A stretch of DNA of 64,000 nucleotides, taken from assembly GCA_001910725.1 (NCBI GenBank), contig MJGA01000007.1:1178001-1242000 (forward strand). Reading direction: 5' to 3'. A model generated the notes under the pieces. It was not told the origin of the DNA. It was given only the letters and a program-made list of their open reading frames with translations, and ran no database searches. This document shows, piece by piece, positions 46,064 through 58,621 of this stretch; within the stretch, counting starts at the first letter, position 1; each line of letters opens with the position of its first letter. The translations under genes and the position numbers were made by a program. The stretch comes from Phanerodontia chrysosporium (lineage: Eukaryota > Basidiomycota > Agaricomycetes > Polyporales > Phanerochaetaceae).

Positions 46064-49027
46064 ATGCTCGCCGTCCGTCGCGTAGCTACGCGAGTCTCTC
46101 CCTCACTGGCCGCCCGCGCTCCCGCATCTGCCGGGAGGCATCTCCAAGCGAAGAACATCGCAACCAAGTTGAAGCGAGCACGACTGGGGGTTGCAGGCTT
46201 CTCTACCAGCACCACTAGGCCTGCCCTATCAAATGCCGCTCTCCAGCCAAAGGAGGATCCTGAGACTGGTGATGCAGTCCCCGCGGACCAGGCCGACTCA
46301 CTCGCAGCTAGACAGCAAACCGAGCATGCTGTCATTTCTGCATTCGACCTGTTTAGCATCGGAGGTGCGTGGCATACCATCTCCATCCCAGTTCAACCTG
46401 CTGACCCCTTTGTCAGTTGGGCCGAGTTCGTCCCATACCGTAGGACCCATGCGCGCCGGCAAGATCTTCATAACCGACTTGCTCGAACTTGGTCTGTTGG
46501 AAAAGGTGTGTAGCCACTGAGCTGCCCATGTTGCGCGCCTCCATGAGATCGTGCAGGTTAAATCCGTCAAAATCACATTGTATGTTCCTTGAACGCATTT
46601 CTTGTCAGGATAAGCGTGTCTGACGGTAGAGCGCAGGTATGGTTCGTTAGCTGCAACAGGTGAGAATACTTGACGCGTATGATGTTCTCAGCTGACGTGT
46701 TTCTTTCAGGAAAAGGGTGCGATGCCTGCGATATCATAGTTTGCTCTTGCTCACCGTGTTGCGCGTAGCCACCATACGCCGCAGGCTATCCTTCTTGGGC
46801 TCGAGGGTGAGAGGCTAGTCTCAATTTGGCGGTATGTTGCTGAGTGTTATGCAGGCTCGGATCCGGAGACGATTGACACAGGAACTATTCCCTCTCGATA
46901 CCAAGCCATACTGGAAACCAAAAGCCTCACTCTTAATGGCACTCACCACATCCATTATGATATGGACAGGGATATGCTCTGGTGCTGGGACCAGGTCTTG
47001 AAAACGCATCCGAATGGTATGCGTTTCTCGGTATTTGACGAAAACGGAGATCTCCTTGCCACGAACGAATATTTTAGGTACGATAGATCCACCCCCATTT
47101 TGATACCATTGTCGGTGTTCCTAATTGATAATATACGTTACCAGCGTCGGAGGCGGTTTCGTAGTCAACGAAAAGACGCAAGTCGACGAAAACCTTTACT
47201 ATAAGGGTGTCGATAAGAGCAGCGTTCATGGTGCTCGTCTGCACCAGACACACAGCCTTGCAGAACCCGATGCATCTCGAAATGACCCTGCGTCCGACCC
47301 CACCTCCCCGCCATATCCATTCGTTGTAAGCCTCTTTACCTTGTATACAGCCACGAGTCTCACCCAATGTAGTCGGGTGACAGCCTTCTTGCACTGACCC
47401 GCAAGCACAATGTACGTGCTTCGCATGATCTATGGTTCAACCCCACCAAACGACCTTGTCGTGGGTAGATGACTATTGCGCAAATCGTATATGACAACGA
47501 GCTTCATTTCGGGTACTCCCACGATGAGATTCATCAGAAGGTTGGTTGTTAAGCCGACTTTTCACGACCACTAGCTGATTTTGCTGCAGTTAATGAAGAT
47601 TTGGAAGGTCATGGATGACTGTATACGCACAGGCGTGTCTTCTTCTGAGGAGAAGTTGCCTGGTCGGATTGGACTGCGCCGTCGCGCCCCAATGCTCTAT
47701 CGACGGCTTATGCGCGGGTAGAACTTCCTGTCGTCGTCCTACCTGCAGCGCTCTGACACCCCGACCGTAGATTCTACCCAGGAGTCGCAGGGGCGCACTT
47801 CCCTCAGATCGGCTCGGGCAATCAGTCAACGAGCGGCAGGATAGATGCACCTGCGAGCGACGAGCACGTCACGTCCGCCTTCAAAGAAACCCAAGACAGT
47901 CAGACGAGCGGGAAGATCGCCAAAGCATCTCGCGCGACCAAAGTTGTTGGTTCTCTCGATCACCCGATCTTGCCTATGCCGCCGGTCGGTTCCAATGATG
48001 ACGCTTTCCTGCATATTTGCTGACTGCCAGTACAGAGCAAAACGACCATACCGGCTATGGACTTCTTGTCATGCTACGCCATCGCGGTAAACGAGGTCAA
48101 TGCCAGCGGTGGCCGCATAGTGACTTCACCAACGGTGAGTGGTCTATGCAATCCGGTCCGCGCTTGACTAATACACTGACAGAATGGAGCGGCGGGAATC
48201 ATTCCGGCCGTGCTCAAATACATTGTCGAGGTGAGTGAGACATTCGTGAGGACGGCTTGGACTCTCATGTCGCCATAGTTCGTCAGCGACGATCCAGAGA
48301 AGGCCATAGAGACGTTCTTGCTCACGGCTGCTGCTGTGGGCATGCTCTTCAAGCGCGGCAGCACGATCTCTGCCGCCGAAGGCGGATGCCAGGCTGAAGT
48401 CGGAGTCGCTTGCTCTATGGCCGCGGCCGGGTTTGCTGCGTGCATGGGCGGTGAGTTATGTCATCGTCGGTGTCCATCTCGAACGTCACTCATCATTTGA
48501 TCAATCTAGCGGATCCTGAGACCGTTCTGCAGGCGGCAGAAATAGGCATCGGTACGTTGCCACTGAACACCGCCATAGATGCACTCACTTACACCCATCA
48601 GAGCACAACCTAGGTTTAACATGCGACCCCATCGACGGTCTGGTGCAGGTACCCTGCATTGAACGGAACAGTCTTGGTGGTACGTTTGCCCTGAATCTGT
48701 CATTCATGGCTGGCTAAAATGGATCTCGCTTGTAGCTGTAAAGGCTGTGACCGCCGCACAGCTCTCCATGGCGAGCCAGAGCGTGTATAGTGTGACCCTG
48801 GACGAGGCTATCGAGGCGATGAGGCTCACCGCCGTTGACATGAGTGTGAAATACAAGGAAACAAGTCTTTCGGTACGTCCCGTTCGACCCTATCGTATAT
48901 GGTACTGATTGCTCTTCCAGGGTCTCGCTGTGACTATCCTTCCATCCCGATCTCATCAACCGCATTTACTGATAGAGAAATTTCACAGCGAACGGTCAAG
49001 ATCCCACTCACCGTGCCTGCATGTTGA
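46064..49027 (+). CDS. Iron-sulfur L-serine dehydratase (bacterial SdaA type)
   Basis: Deaminates L-serine to pyruvate and ammonia using a [4Fe-4S] cluster rather than PLP. The N-terminal Arg/Ser/Ala-rich stretch [20 protein letters not shown] looks like a mitochondrial presequence. The beta domain has AFDLFSIG spliced to [15 protein letters not shown], then [13 protein letters not shown]. The alpha domain has [38 protein letters not shown] (first cluster Cys) and [16 protein letters not shown] (C-x10-C). The final intron (after SGLA, donor GTGACT, acceptor TTTCACAG) gives the end [12 protein letters not shown], so the protein ends in Cys, like the bacterial enzymes where the C-terminal Cys caps the cluster. 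About 13 introns. All expected cluster ligands are present. Confidence 0.92.
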
Positions 49028-49493
49028 GGCGAACATTGCAAACCTGTTTGACAAACTGCTGGGACAGTCTCAAGGTTTTCGCGTAGAGTGCCAATTAGAA
49101 CATACTATAGTCTTGCCTAAGGATCCTTTTGCCACAGCTCTCGTTCTTGGTTGAGGACATGGCGCCTTCGAGACTGCTAATCCAGTGGCTCTGTCTCTGC
49201 TGTATACTACTTCTTGCAAACCTTGCAGTGACTAGTGCGTCCCTGACTGAGTCATGTATGCTGTTGACATTCGTACACCGTGTTCCGCACTCTCGATCCA
49301 TGCTATGGGATCGACATACCAAAGGCTAGGCGCATCCTAGTGCTGCTCAGTGCAGCCGATACTGGCGTCGATATGTGCGTTGCCAGGACCATAAATTATG
49401 CTTCACAGTGAAGGACAGTCTTGAAGTTGCGTTTCTGAGAGATCCTGGTGCATTATTACAAGTCCTAGATATAAGCGCATTACATGATTCCTG
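49028..49493. other. Convergent intergenic region
   Basis: 466 bp between the stops of the serine dehydratase gene (+) and the zinc transporter gene (-). Expected to hold both terminators; no gene seen. Confidence 0.4.
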
Positions 49494-52400
49494 TCATGCC
49501 CCTTCCACCTGAATGGTAAGCTCCTCTAGGCCAGAGATCCGACTCCTCAACAGGGTATCTACACGCTCGACTACGCGTTCAACGTGCTGGTACCGGCCGT
49601 GCACCGTAGAGTGCGGCCCACTTGGGTCGTGCGCAGCGGCGGATGGCGCGACACTGATGTGGATTGAGCCAATGATATTGTTGTCGTCCTTTGGCCAAAA
49701 GCGTGGCGAGGAGAATGATGCAAGGCCATCCACCTGATGGAGCTGCGGAGACATACGTGTATTAGTGAGGCGAGTACAGGCATTCAGTAGGGAGTTTACC
49801 TCAGTCAGCGCCCGTTCAATATTCGACGACTTGTGGTCCAAGTCGAGCATGAGAACTTTTCCAGTGTCGATTACAAGGGGTATAACGCTCGCTGCAATAA
49901 GAATCGCGATGAAGAGCGAGGCAATTGGATCAAAACCGGTCCAGCCGTAGAATTGAATGAGCAATGTCGAAATGATGACACCGACAGAACCTAATGTGTC
50001 CTGGAAAGAATATTAGGTCCGCGCCATTGGTTTCTTCGGTGAGTGACGTACCGCCATTACATGCAAAAAGACGCCGCGCATATTGTGACTGTGCCCCTCA
50101 TGTCCACCATGCTCGTGAACGTGGGCATGGTCATGTAGGTTCGGCGCATGCGAACTCGCGTGGTGACTCTCGAAATGTTCGTCACGCTCAAAGTTGTAGT
50201 GAGGGGTTATAGGTGACGTTAAATCGTGCGAATGCTACGTTAATCGTCAGCTTTAGAAACGAATTCAAGAAATTGTCCCTCACTGTGTGTGAATGAGACT
50301 TCTGGTCACCGTGATCAGAGCTGGAGCATTTTTCATAGCCAGAGTCACGAGGTTGGACATGGGGATGATGATCATGAATATGATGGTCAGGGTCATGCTC
50401 CTGATCTACGCGGTGAGAATCCGAAGAGCATTGAGGATGCCCATGAGAGGCAGCAGAGCGCGAGTGCGAGTGCGAATGCGAGTGAGCTGGGTCGTCGTGC
50501 GTGTTCACGTGTAAAGGATGCTGATGCGGGTGGCTGTGGCTAGAGTGTGCGTGATTATGCACGGCATGGTCGCCAACTCTGTGGGAATGGGAATGGCCAA
50601 GGTGCTGGTTGTCTACAACAGAGGGCTTCGGCGAGTGTGCCGCGTGCGAATGGCCATGACTATGGCCGTGACTATGAGAATGGCCACCCTGTACAAAGAT
50701 AAAAGACATAAAAACATGAAAATTGAGAAGTTGCCTCGACATACATGGACAATCTCGACGTACGTGATGATGATGTCCTCCCATGGCGAACATTCCGAAA
50801 AGATTCACGCCGAGACCTAACGTACTGACAAGCAACAGTTGGCTTGTGTTCATCTCGGGTGGATTCATCCTGTGAGGCAGTCAGCGTATTGTTGTGGTAT
50901 CTGATGCGCCCCGACGCACAGTCTCTCGATAGCTTCGAAGACGATGAAGATGGATATGAGTATCAAAAAGACACCGTTTGAGAATCCTGACAAGGTCTCG
51001 ATGCGACTATAGCTGCACGAAGCAAATGTTAATTGACCGCATTGCGGCGATATACTCAACACTTACCCGTATGTGAAACGTTCATTGGGTGCCCAACGCG
51101 CCATGACTGAAGCTATGAGACCCACGCCGATGGCCATGCAGTCAAACGCCATGTGAATAGCTGTATAGAACTATTATGATGGTTCGCACTGAAGGCACAT
51201 GCTTCTCACCATCCGAGATTAGCCCAAGGCTGTTCGTCCAAATACCATAGAGCATTTGGACACCCATATAGCACATATTGAGCACTAGGAAGTAGAATAT
51301 CTTTCTTGATTCCGGATTTTCGAGGATAGACTTGAGGTATCCACGAGCAAGATGGGATATAGAGCTGTAGGGTGACTGGGCGATCGTTTGCCTCGCCTTG
51401 CTGAGACTGATACCTGCTAACCGTCAGAACTAGACATAGCGATGCATGTGGGATCTCACCAACCGTAGTATAGGCATCCGGTGACAATGACGTCTGTGAT
51501 AGTAAGGGTGGGAAGGCGAGGGACAACGCTGAACAGTCCTGCGGACACGATGACGACCACGAAGGCAAAGCTGATCTCGCGGGTAGTGGGAGTACATGAC
51601 AGCCGTTTGGTCATGGCTAATGAAGATATTACCAGGGTCGTGGCGAGAAAAACAACCGTTGTGAGCTGTAACATGAAGCCAGGAGTGCCTTCTGGTGCGT
51701 GTGTCTGCTGAAGCTGCAGTAATAGTATTAATGAGCGCAGGGAGACCACGGAGGATGACGCAACTCACAAATAACCACGAACACAGATGCATGATTGTAC
51801 TGAATAGCATTCCCCCAACGGTTGGCAGGATTGTGGTCATGGTCGAACCGAGAGTGGGAAGTAAGACGCCTTGTGTATGTTCGAAGATGCTCGACGCGAA
51901 AGCTCCTATTGCGAGAGCGAGATACCCAGGCAACGTGGATCTAAAGTTCTCTGGAGTAAATTCAGAATCAGAGAGGAAGGAGATGCCGAGAGCAGTTAGA
52001 AGGTAGAGCGTAGGAGAACGCTGGGTGGGCATGTCAGGCCATGACTTTACCGACAGCTGCAATAACGTACGAAGGTGCCGTTGAGCATGCAGTTCATCCA
52101 TATTGACGAGTTCTGAGACAAGATGACAACCCTAGCAATGATAAACTCGACGTTGCATGACGAACCCAAGGCACATACCTGATGGCTGGCAGCCGCACAA
52201 GCGCGAAGAGTGATGCACCGAGTCGAATGCAAAGCAACAGCGAGGCAAGTCCAACCACAGGCCACTATTTGTCCCTCGCGTGAGGATGATGGTCGAAAGT
52301 CTGAGCGAAGGGTGCGTACCTCGATTGGCTTGCTAACCCGCCAATGGCCACGCGAGAACCCCCATACAAACGCTGCTACAGCCCCAGCAGTGAGAACTTT

Positions 52401-52617
52401 GACCACGGTCGATAGTATCGTGACCTCGGCAACTGTGGCCTTTCCGAGGTACGCAGCAAGCAGGTAGAGGATGTTGGATGCTGCAAGTCGCGTAAACTCT
52501 GACCTGCTTGTGCACCTAAGTGAATTAGTGGAAGGTATGATGGTGCAGCGGAACGGACCTCTTTGCCCCTGCATCAAGATGCACCTTGCTACGCGTCCGT
52601 GGGTCTACCGCACTCAT
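49494..52617 (-). CDS. MSC2: Cation diffusion facilitator, Msc2/ZnT5-type zinc transporter
   Basis: Msc2 works in the ER and early secretory pathway, moving zinc into the lumen, usually as a heteromer with Zrg17. The long N-terminal half has many hydrophobic helices (for example ASNILYLLAAYLGKATVAEV near 52,480 and LLFSTIMHLCSWLFVSCVIL-like segments near 51,800). The CDF core follows, with MNTSQLLLVSTLGLGVNLFGM and then a very long His-rich loop (50,200-50,750) of repeated GHSHSHGHS and HSHSHSHS units. Next come the membrane helix GWTGFDPIASLFIAILIAAS and a C-terminal cytosolic domain with GSIHISVAPS, ending LTIQVEGA. Start: ATG at 52,617 (MSAVDPRTRSK), joined by a short intron to CTSRSEFTR. 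The start could lie further upstream in the same frame (52,788). Intact. Confidence 0.88.
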
Positions 52618-52950
52618 TGCAGAGCTCTTGTCACGGCGAAAGGCCGCAGATGGTCGGAGAGGGTGACTATCCTGGAGAGAGTGGGGATAGCTGGCGCCGT
52701 GGCGAACGTGCCAGACAAGCTGATCGCGCTTTGCCGAACAGCAGCTTGATGTACTCTCGATCTCTCCGGTGAGCCCAATCTCACGCAAAGACTAGAACTC
52801 AGAGCACTGGTATATGGCCGCTACAGTGACTTATATTGTACATGGTTTCAATAAATCTACCCGTTGTAACCTAAGGTACCACGATACTACATATTCCAGG
52901 ATTCCGTGCCAGAGCCTAACCGCGAAGCCCACTCCCAACCCCATGTGCAT
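52618..52950. promoter_or_regulatory. Zinc transporter upstream region and transcription factor 3' flank
   Basis: 333 bp between two minus-strand genes. AT-rich near 52,830-52,910. Nothing else seen. Confidence 0.35.
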
Positions 52951-55900
52951 TCAGCCGCTCATTGGCCCAGGTTGGTACTGAGCGTAGAAGCTCTGCCATG
53001 ATGCTTGTGGGTCAGCCTGAATTTGGGTGTCGATAGGGGAGTGGGCCTGGAAGTACGTGCCCGCAACAGGCGAGAGCTGCTCGAAAGGCGAATATTGCAC
53101 TGCAGGTGAAACCTGCATGGTCTGGGGATGCAACTGGCCGTACGGTGAAGCGGGTGGCCAGCCACCGCCATTAGAAGCGTACTGCCCAGAGTACACTCCT
53201 TCCACAGATTGTTCATGATACCCGTGCCAGTGACCCACACCGTTCGGGGCCACGCCGTTCCGCTCTTGCACTGGTGACATGTGCTCAACTGGGTACGGCT
53301 GCACAGGCGAGCTGTGCGGACTTGGTGTGTGGTGCAGGTGCAACGAATCTTGCGGCGAGTTGGGGGCAGACGGTGACCTCCGCGAGACGAGTCGTGGCTT
53401 TCCGCCCAGGGCCGCTAGCTCCTCTTCTTCTTCTTTGATAATGGGGTCTGGGGGCGTCATGCGAGATGGACCAAGTCCACTGATCCCATTAGCACCCATA
53501 GCTTGCAATGCTCTTGCCTTCAGCCTTTGCAGAACGGGCTGTAGGGATATTCAGCACCGTCATACGCAGAGCGACGCATGCTCACATACCAAAACCTTTG
53601 CCGCCCGGTCGTTCTCTTTGACAGCTTCAAAAAGCTGGCATACCGAATCCAGATTGAGCAGCGCAGAGCGTGCTAATGGCATGGTGGGGCATTTAGCAGC
53701 GATCGATCCCAGTACAATCTGCGGCTGTGTTCAACATCTATGTGGATGCGACTGGCTGGTCGAAGGTCTCACCGAGCACGAGAAGACATGAGTGAACATG
53801 AACCAAAGACGTTCAGTGAGTCTGGGGTGTTGCGAATGCGCGCTCTTAATGAGGCTGATGAAGGTGCAGGCACTAGTGTATGCAGCGAGTACAGATTGCG
53901 GGTACTTGCTAGCGAGCGGATCTTCCGGATTGTCTTCGATGGCTCTCGCAAAGAAGCCACGATGCAGATAGAATATGGCTAGTGTGGTGAATCAGCAGCT
54001 TGTCTCCGGGACCGAAGTGGTACACCATACTGATCTCCTTGATAGAGAAGGCCGTGTGACGCTGCATCGTTAACTCAACACTTGGCTGCTCGAGTTCCAT
54101 AGTTTTTGCCCCGCCGAAGCCCGGAACACGTAAAGATGGCGGCATTGGGTAGTTGCGAACTTTCTTGTCAAGCTCAAGAATGGTCTTGTACGTCGGTGTT
54201 CTAGCCCCAAAGGCTTGCTCATGAACGGGATTCAAGCAACGGGACGAGAACCTGTGTTTCCACGCATTGACTGCGAAAACGGTCACCAACCTGGACACCA
54301 CTTGCTAGCACCAATGACGTACATGACATGTCTACATCCTCAGTCTTGCCTGGTGATGGCTGAACGTCAGGCTCTGGCATCTGACAATCAATGTACGCAT
54401 TAGAAAAAGACGGTGGCCTGCCGAACGTCAGGCTCTGAAAGCACAGCGAGTATGTCAACGAGATGACGTTAGATATAGCTCTCAAAGCGGTACAACGCAC
54501 CTGCCAGGAGTCGTATGTGTACACTTCCCAGAAGAGCGACCTTCGATGATAAGCCTCCTCGGGATCTAAGTTCCACTTCCCACCGTCCCTGTCTGAATAC
54601 CAGAAGAATCAGGGCTTGACACAAAGCTAAGCGAAGGGAAGGCACTCACGCAGGCCAAGCTGTAGCCAAGCGCAAGTCAGTCGTCGCCTGGGCATAGACC
54701 AACACATGAAGACTGACACTCTGTGCGAGTTTGACCACGAGACCCATCGCAGCCCAGCGAGGGCCGTCTCGGAACGACATAAACATGAAATGGCACATAA
54801 GGACCTGCGACACGTGGTTGTCAGCGATCGTCCGTGGACCTCGGAGGGGCTAGCGGAAACCGTGAACACGCACCAGCGCCTGAATGGCTGGGATCGTTTG
54901 GTGCTCGAGGAGCGAGTCCAGCGATATTGCTGCGCGTGCCAGCTGATAATACTGAGTCGCCTCAACACAGAGGTATGGTTGTCCAAGGTCGAACAATGTT
55001 CCAAGTGCGAGGACCATGTACAGGACAGCGAGACGGTGAGAATCAATGGGGTCCTGATCTATACCTATTGGTTGATCATAGATACGCGAGAAGACTGTGT
55101 TATAGAATTCTGCATCGGGTATAGGCAGGTACCTGGAGGTCGGGTTCATTCACGTGATGCCCTAGAACGAAAAAAAGTACGCACATCCATGCACAATATT
55201 TATAGTAGATGTTGACAAGTCGGCGAGCCTTCTCGACATCCGGGAGGGAAGAGTAGAGAGATTGACGCATATTGAGCTTCGTAGCGTTAGCGGTTGCAAA
55301 GGGAAAGGTATGGCTGAGCCAGGGAATATCGGCAGGCAGAGAGATTTCGGCGTTCTCGGTCTCATCGTCGCCGCCTTCTTCATTCTGTGGGCGCATCAGA
55401 AGGGTAGATGAAGTTTCAAACCAGAGAGATCCTACCTTTAGCAAGTACTGTGAGATCCACAGATCAGCAAGACATGCAATCGTCGCGAGGCGTAGATGAG
55501 CCAACTCACCCACGCATTCGCCAATCCACCATAGAACTTTGTGCGTGCAGACTCTGATATATTCCTGAGGTGCATTGGTAAGTCAGTGCGCCACGCAGTC
55601 CTTGCGCTGCATGCCACGTACAGGGATCCAATCAGATCTATCGCCTCCGCCGTGTCAACTTCTGCTTCTTTCACAATCTCCGGAGCCTCTCTCTCGAGTG
55701 GACGCTTGATTTGCAGCAGGTCGTGGCTGAGCAGTGGATGCTGCTCAGTGGCACCTCGTGCGATATGTGCTTCAGCCAGAGCATCTTCCAGCTCCCTGAC
55801 GCGGTTAGAGAGCTCTTGGATCTTCTCGTGTAGTGCTTCGGTGTTTGCGAGCACGAATCTCAAGAGCATGCAAAGCATGGGTAATATGAAATGCGCCTTG

Positions 55901-56256
55901 TGGCTAGGGCATACCTGTTTCCCTTACCCGTGGTGAGGGAGCCTGCGGGATACCGTCATTCAGCATCAATTGTACTCCCGCGCGGGCGGACGCACCGTCG
56001 GGGCAGATTGCTGCGCACCCCTTCTTCATACAACTCGCGCAGGGGAACACGCGCGAACATCTTGAGTCATATGCTAATTATGTTATATAATGGGCGGGAT
56101 ACGACAAGGACGGACCTTAGCTTGAGACTGAGGAGCGGTTCAATTCACATACTCGGGCGGCTGATGAGCGATAGTAACTCACCGACGGCACTCTGCACAC
56201 GACAGAGGTCCAACCCGTCGCTTCACGTTCTTCTCGTTTGCGCTGGAAGAGGCCAT
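52951..56256 (-). CDS. Zn2Cys6 transcription factor
   Basis: The N-terminus MASSSANEKNVKRRVGPLSC leads into a binuclear zinc cluster with cysteines C20, C23, C30, C36, C39 and C48 (CAEC..C..CASC..C), typical for agaricomycete regulators. The cluster is spread over exon 1 (56,183-56,256), a 12-nt microexon (56,116-56,127) and exon 3 (from 56,060), with two 55-bp introns. TTGKGNRFVLANTEALHEKI and a coiled-coil dimerisation helix follow (ELSNRVRELEDALAEAH), then a fungal-specific transcription factor middle region (for example LYMVLALGTLFDLGQPYLC near 55,000 and VHGFR). The C-terminus is Ser/Pro/Gln-rich with an acidic run IIKEEEEEL and repeated S-P motifs, ending YQPGPMSG. Target genes unknown. 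Confidence 0.9.
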
Positions 56257-56610
56257 CGTGCGACGGACAGTAGGGTGCGACGGTGTGCACGGTGAAAGAG
56301 GCGCTATCAACTGACGCCCTTGGTGCGCGGCCATGTCCTCGAATTGTCAGTACGTCCGTAGTGCTGTTTTCGGGCAGTGCATATCCTAAGCACTGCGATC
56401 CCGCCTCCACGATACACTGCCGCGTAAGACCGTGCAGTGCTGAACCATGGACAGAAATGTAGTGACCTATTGCGGTATCAACATCTATTGTACAAATCGA
56501 ATGTGTTGGATCCCGAGAGTGAAGAACTACTATATACACATATAGAAGAGAGGGCTATTACTGGGTAAACCGTACGCTACGACAGCCGAATTATCATATA
56601 CCGTCGTGGC
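56257..56610. promoter_or_regulatory. Transcription factor upstream region
   Basis: 354 bp before the Zn2Cys6 gene, also the 3' flank of the coiled-coil gene. No other feature seen. Confidence 0.35.
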
Positions 56611-58086
56611 TCATTCCAGACTAGTGTCCTCCAGTCTGTCGACCAAATCAGCGGAACTTAAGACTTTGCTATGATGCTCCGGGGAATCCGTGAGAGGGTA
56701 TGTAGAAGTTTGAGACTCCGTATGAATCGTAACATTGGAGGGAGGTATTTCCGAGCCTGGGCTCACAGGTTCCGTTCCAGAATCCACGGACGAAGAGTCT
56801 GATCCGTTGCATATGGGCTCTTGCTGCTGTGAATGCGGCCGAGGGACTGAAGACGTCGAGGAGACGCTGGATCTAGAAGCGAAGAATCCCGTTACTCTTC
56901 GACTCAGCGGGGCACCGCTGGCCGCGGCGGGGGCAGATGAAGGCAGTGAAGGGGGTGACGTAGGGGTGCTTGCAGTAGTTGTCGATGAGGCGTTCCACAG
57001 CTTGAAATTCCAACGCGATGTGCCGGCCGTATTCTGGCCGGTATTCGTAGCACCAGGAGGCGCAGTTGTAGTCGCGGATTGCGGAGAAGGGCGAGCACAC
57101 GGAGGCTGCATCCCTATGCTGTTCTCTTCGATGAACGTCCGGAGAGCCCTGACACAGGTCTCCGAAGCCTCCTGGGCCTCCCGAGCTTCAGTGAGCTCTC
57201 CCCTGGTCTCCTCTAGCTGCTCCTTTATCGCTTGCAATTCCCGACGAAGTTCTTCTATTTCGGAGGCGTCCTGGGTTGGCGGCAGGTCGGGCGTGGGACT
57301 TGTCCTGCCAAAGAAGCCTGAGACCCTCCGCGAGTTTCGGGAAGACGATGCTTCGACAAGCTGCAGCGGTTCGAGTCGTGCACTATTTGGAGGGCTAGGA
57401 AGATCCCTGCGATAGGAGCCGGGTTCAGAAACAGAGACGATACGCCTGTGTCCTGCTGCTCTATCTGCCTGTGGCCCTGAACCGGTTAACGGTATGAACG
57501 AGCTTCGGCGGGACGAAGGAGGGCCAGTCGTGAAATTGGAGGGACCGGCACGCGATAAGTCAAGGGTCATCCGCCGGCTCTCCGTCTGTAGTCGCATGAG
57601 AGCTCGTCTAGTTCAGTCCCACCTCGTCAGCGCTTGGGAGCGATGCGCAACAATAAAGATAGAACCGAACCTGCTGTCTTCCAGTTTACCACGAAGCATA
57701 ATCACCGCATCCTGGTCCTCTTGACTCTTGGCAATGGCAGCGTGTAGCTCTTCTTCGAGGCGGACGCACTTGTCTGAGACGCTGTCCAGCGCGTCTTTCA
57801 GACCAAGCTCCCGGGACTCTGCCTCACTAAGCCTTGCCCTGAGCTGGTCGCGTTCCGCCTCAGTCTGGTCGAGGGCAAGACGGAGAGACGATACAAGTGA
57901 TGCCAACACTGATGGGTCCAAGCTGGTTGAGTTGATCGCAAAGCGCGAATCGGTGGGCGATGTTGGAAGGGATTCCATGTCCAGCTGACGCTCGAGTTCA
58001 AGGCTTAGGTCGATGGAGTTCCGCGAACTTGGCTGAGGGTTATAGTCATGAACGTAGGGGTTGTCGTCGTGGTTGGATAGAGACAT
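56611..58086 (-). CDS. Ser/Pro-rich protein with two coiled coils, function unknown
   Basis: About 467 residues from two exons, with the join near 57,605-57,668 (LEDSR to RALMRLQTES). The first coiled coil (LDQTEAERDQLRARLSEAES, LEEELHAAIAKSQ) lies around residues 70-150. The second (EIEELRRELQAIKEQLEETR) is near 57,270-57,150. Between and after them are Ser/Pro/Thr-rich, probably disordered regions. Two copies of a short motif are present: SRRVSGFFGR near 57,330 and SRRVTGFFASR near 56,890. I do not recognise the family. The layout suggests a scaffold or cytoskeletal adaptor, but that is only a guess. The C-terminus ends DRLEDTSLE. Confidence 0.75.
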
Positions 58087-58621
58087 GGTATAGCAGGCGA
58101 ATGTTGAATAGGGCTCGCGGGGACACGGTGCCGAATGAAACGGTCAGGAGTCTCGCCGGCACTGCCCGCCGCGGCGAGGAGGGCAGTGGGTTCGGAGTAC
58201 CTGTGCAAGATAGGGAGGGGCTGCGCGGGTGAGTATCTGCTCGGGCTGGAGTAGCTGCAGGGCCGCGGTGTTCCCAGTGGTGGTGGCTCAAGAATCTAAC
58301 AAGCTGCGGTGTTTTCCACGTCGATACGAGCCTCCTGTCCGACAACCAGCGCTTCCAAGCGCCACGTGAGACTTTGAACGAGGAATTCAACGTTGAACAT
58401 TGGATGCACAGTACATGCAAGCGTGTGCACTCGGCTCAGACATAGCAATCGTCAGGCTGAGCATCTGATGTCAATGAGGAGGGGATTCTACAGTACTTTC
58501 GTCTCGTCAATCTTACAGGTCTGCGGTACACATGCGGTATTGTGTTTTCCTACGTATACTATAGTGTTACATTTCCTTTGGATATCGTGAATCAATGAAG
58601 AATACCGTGTGAAGGGCTCTA
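58087..58621. promoter_or_regulatory. Upstream region of the coiled-coil gene
   Basis: 535 bp between two minus-strand genes. The section near the SMR gene stop is AT-rich, consistent with a terminator. No gene seen. Confidence 0.35.

Noticed and set aside
45814..46386. N-terminal extension of the SET/MYND ORF to 46,386
   Set aside because: It would overlap the first exon of the divergent serine dehydratase gene and shows no conserved sequence; ATG 45,813 opens directly into the plausible protein.
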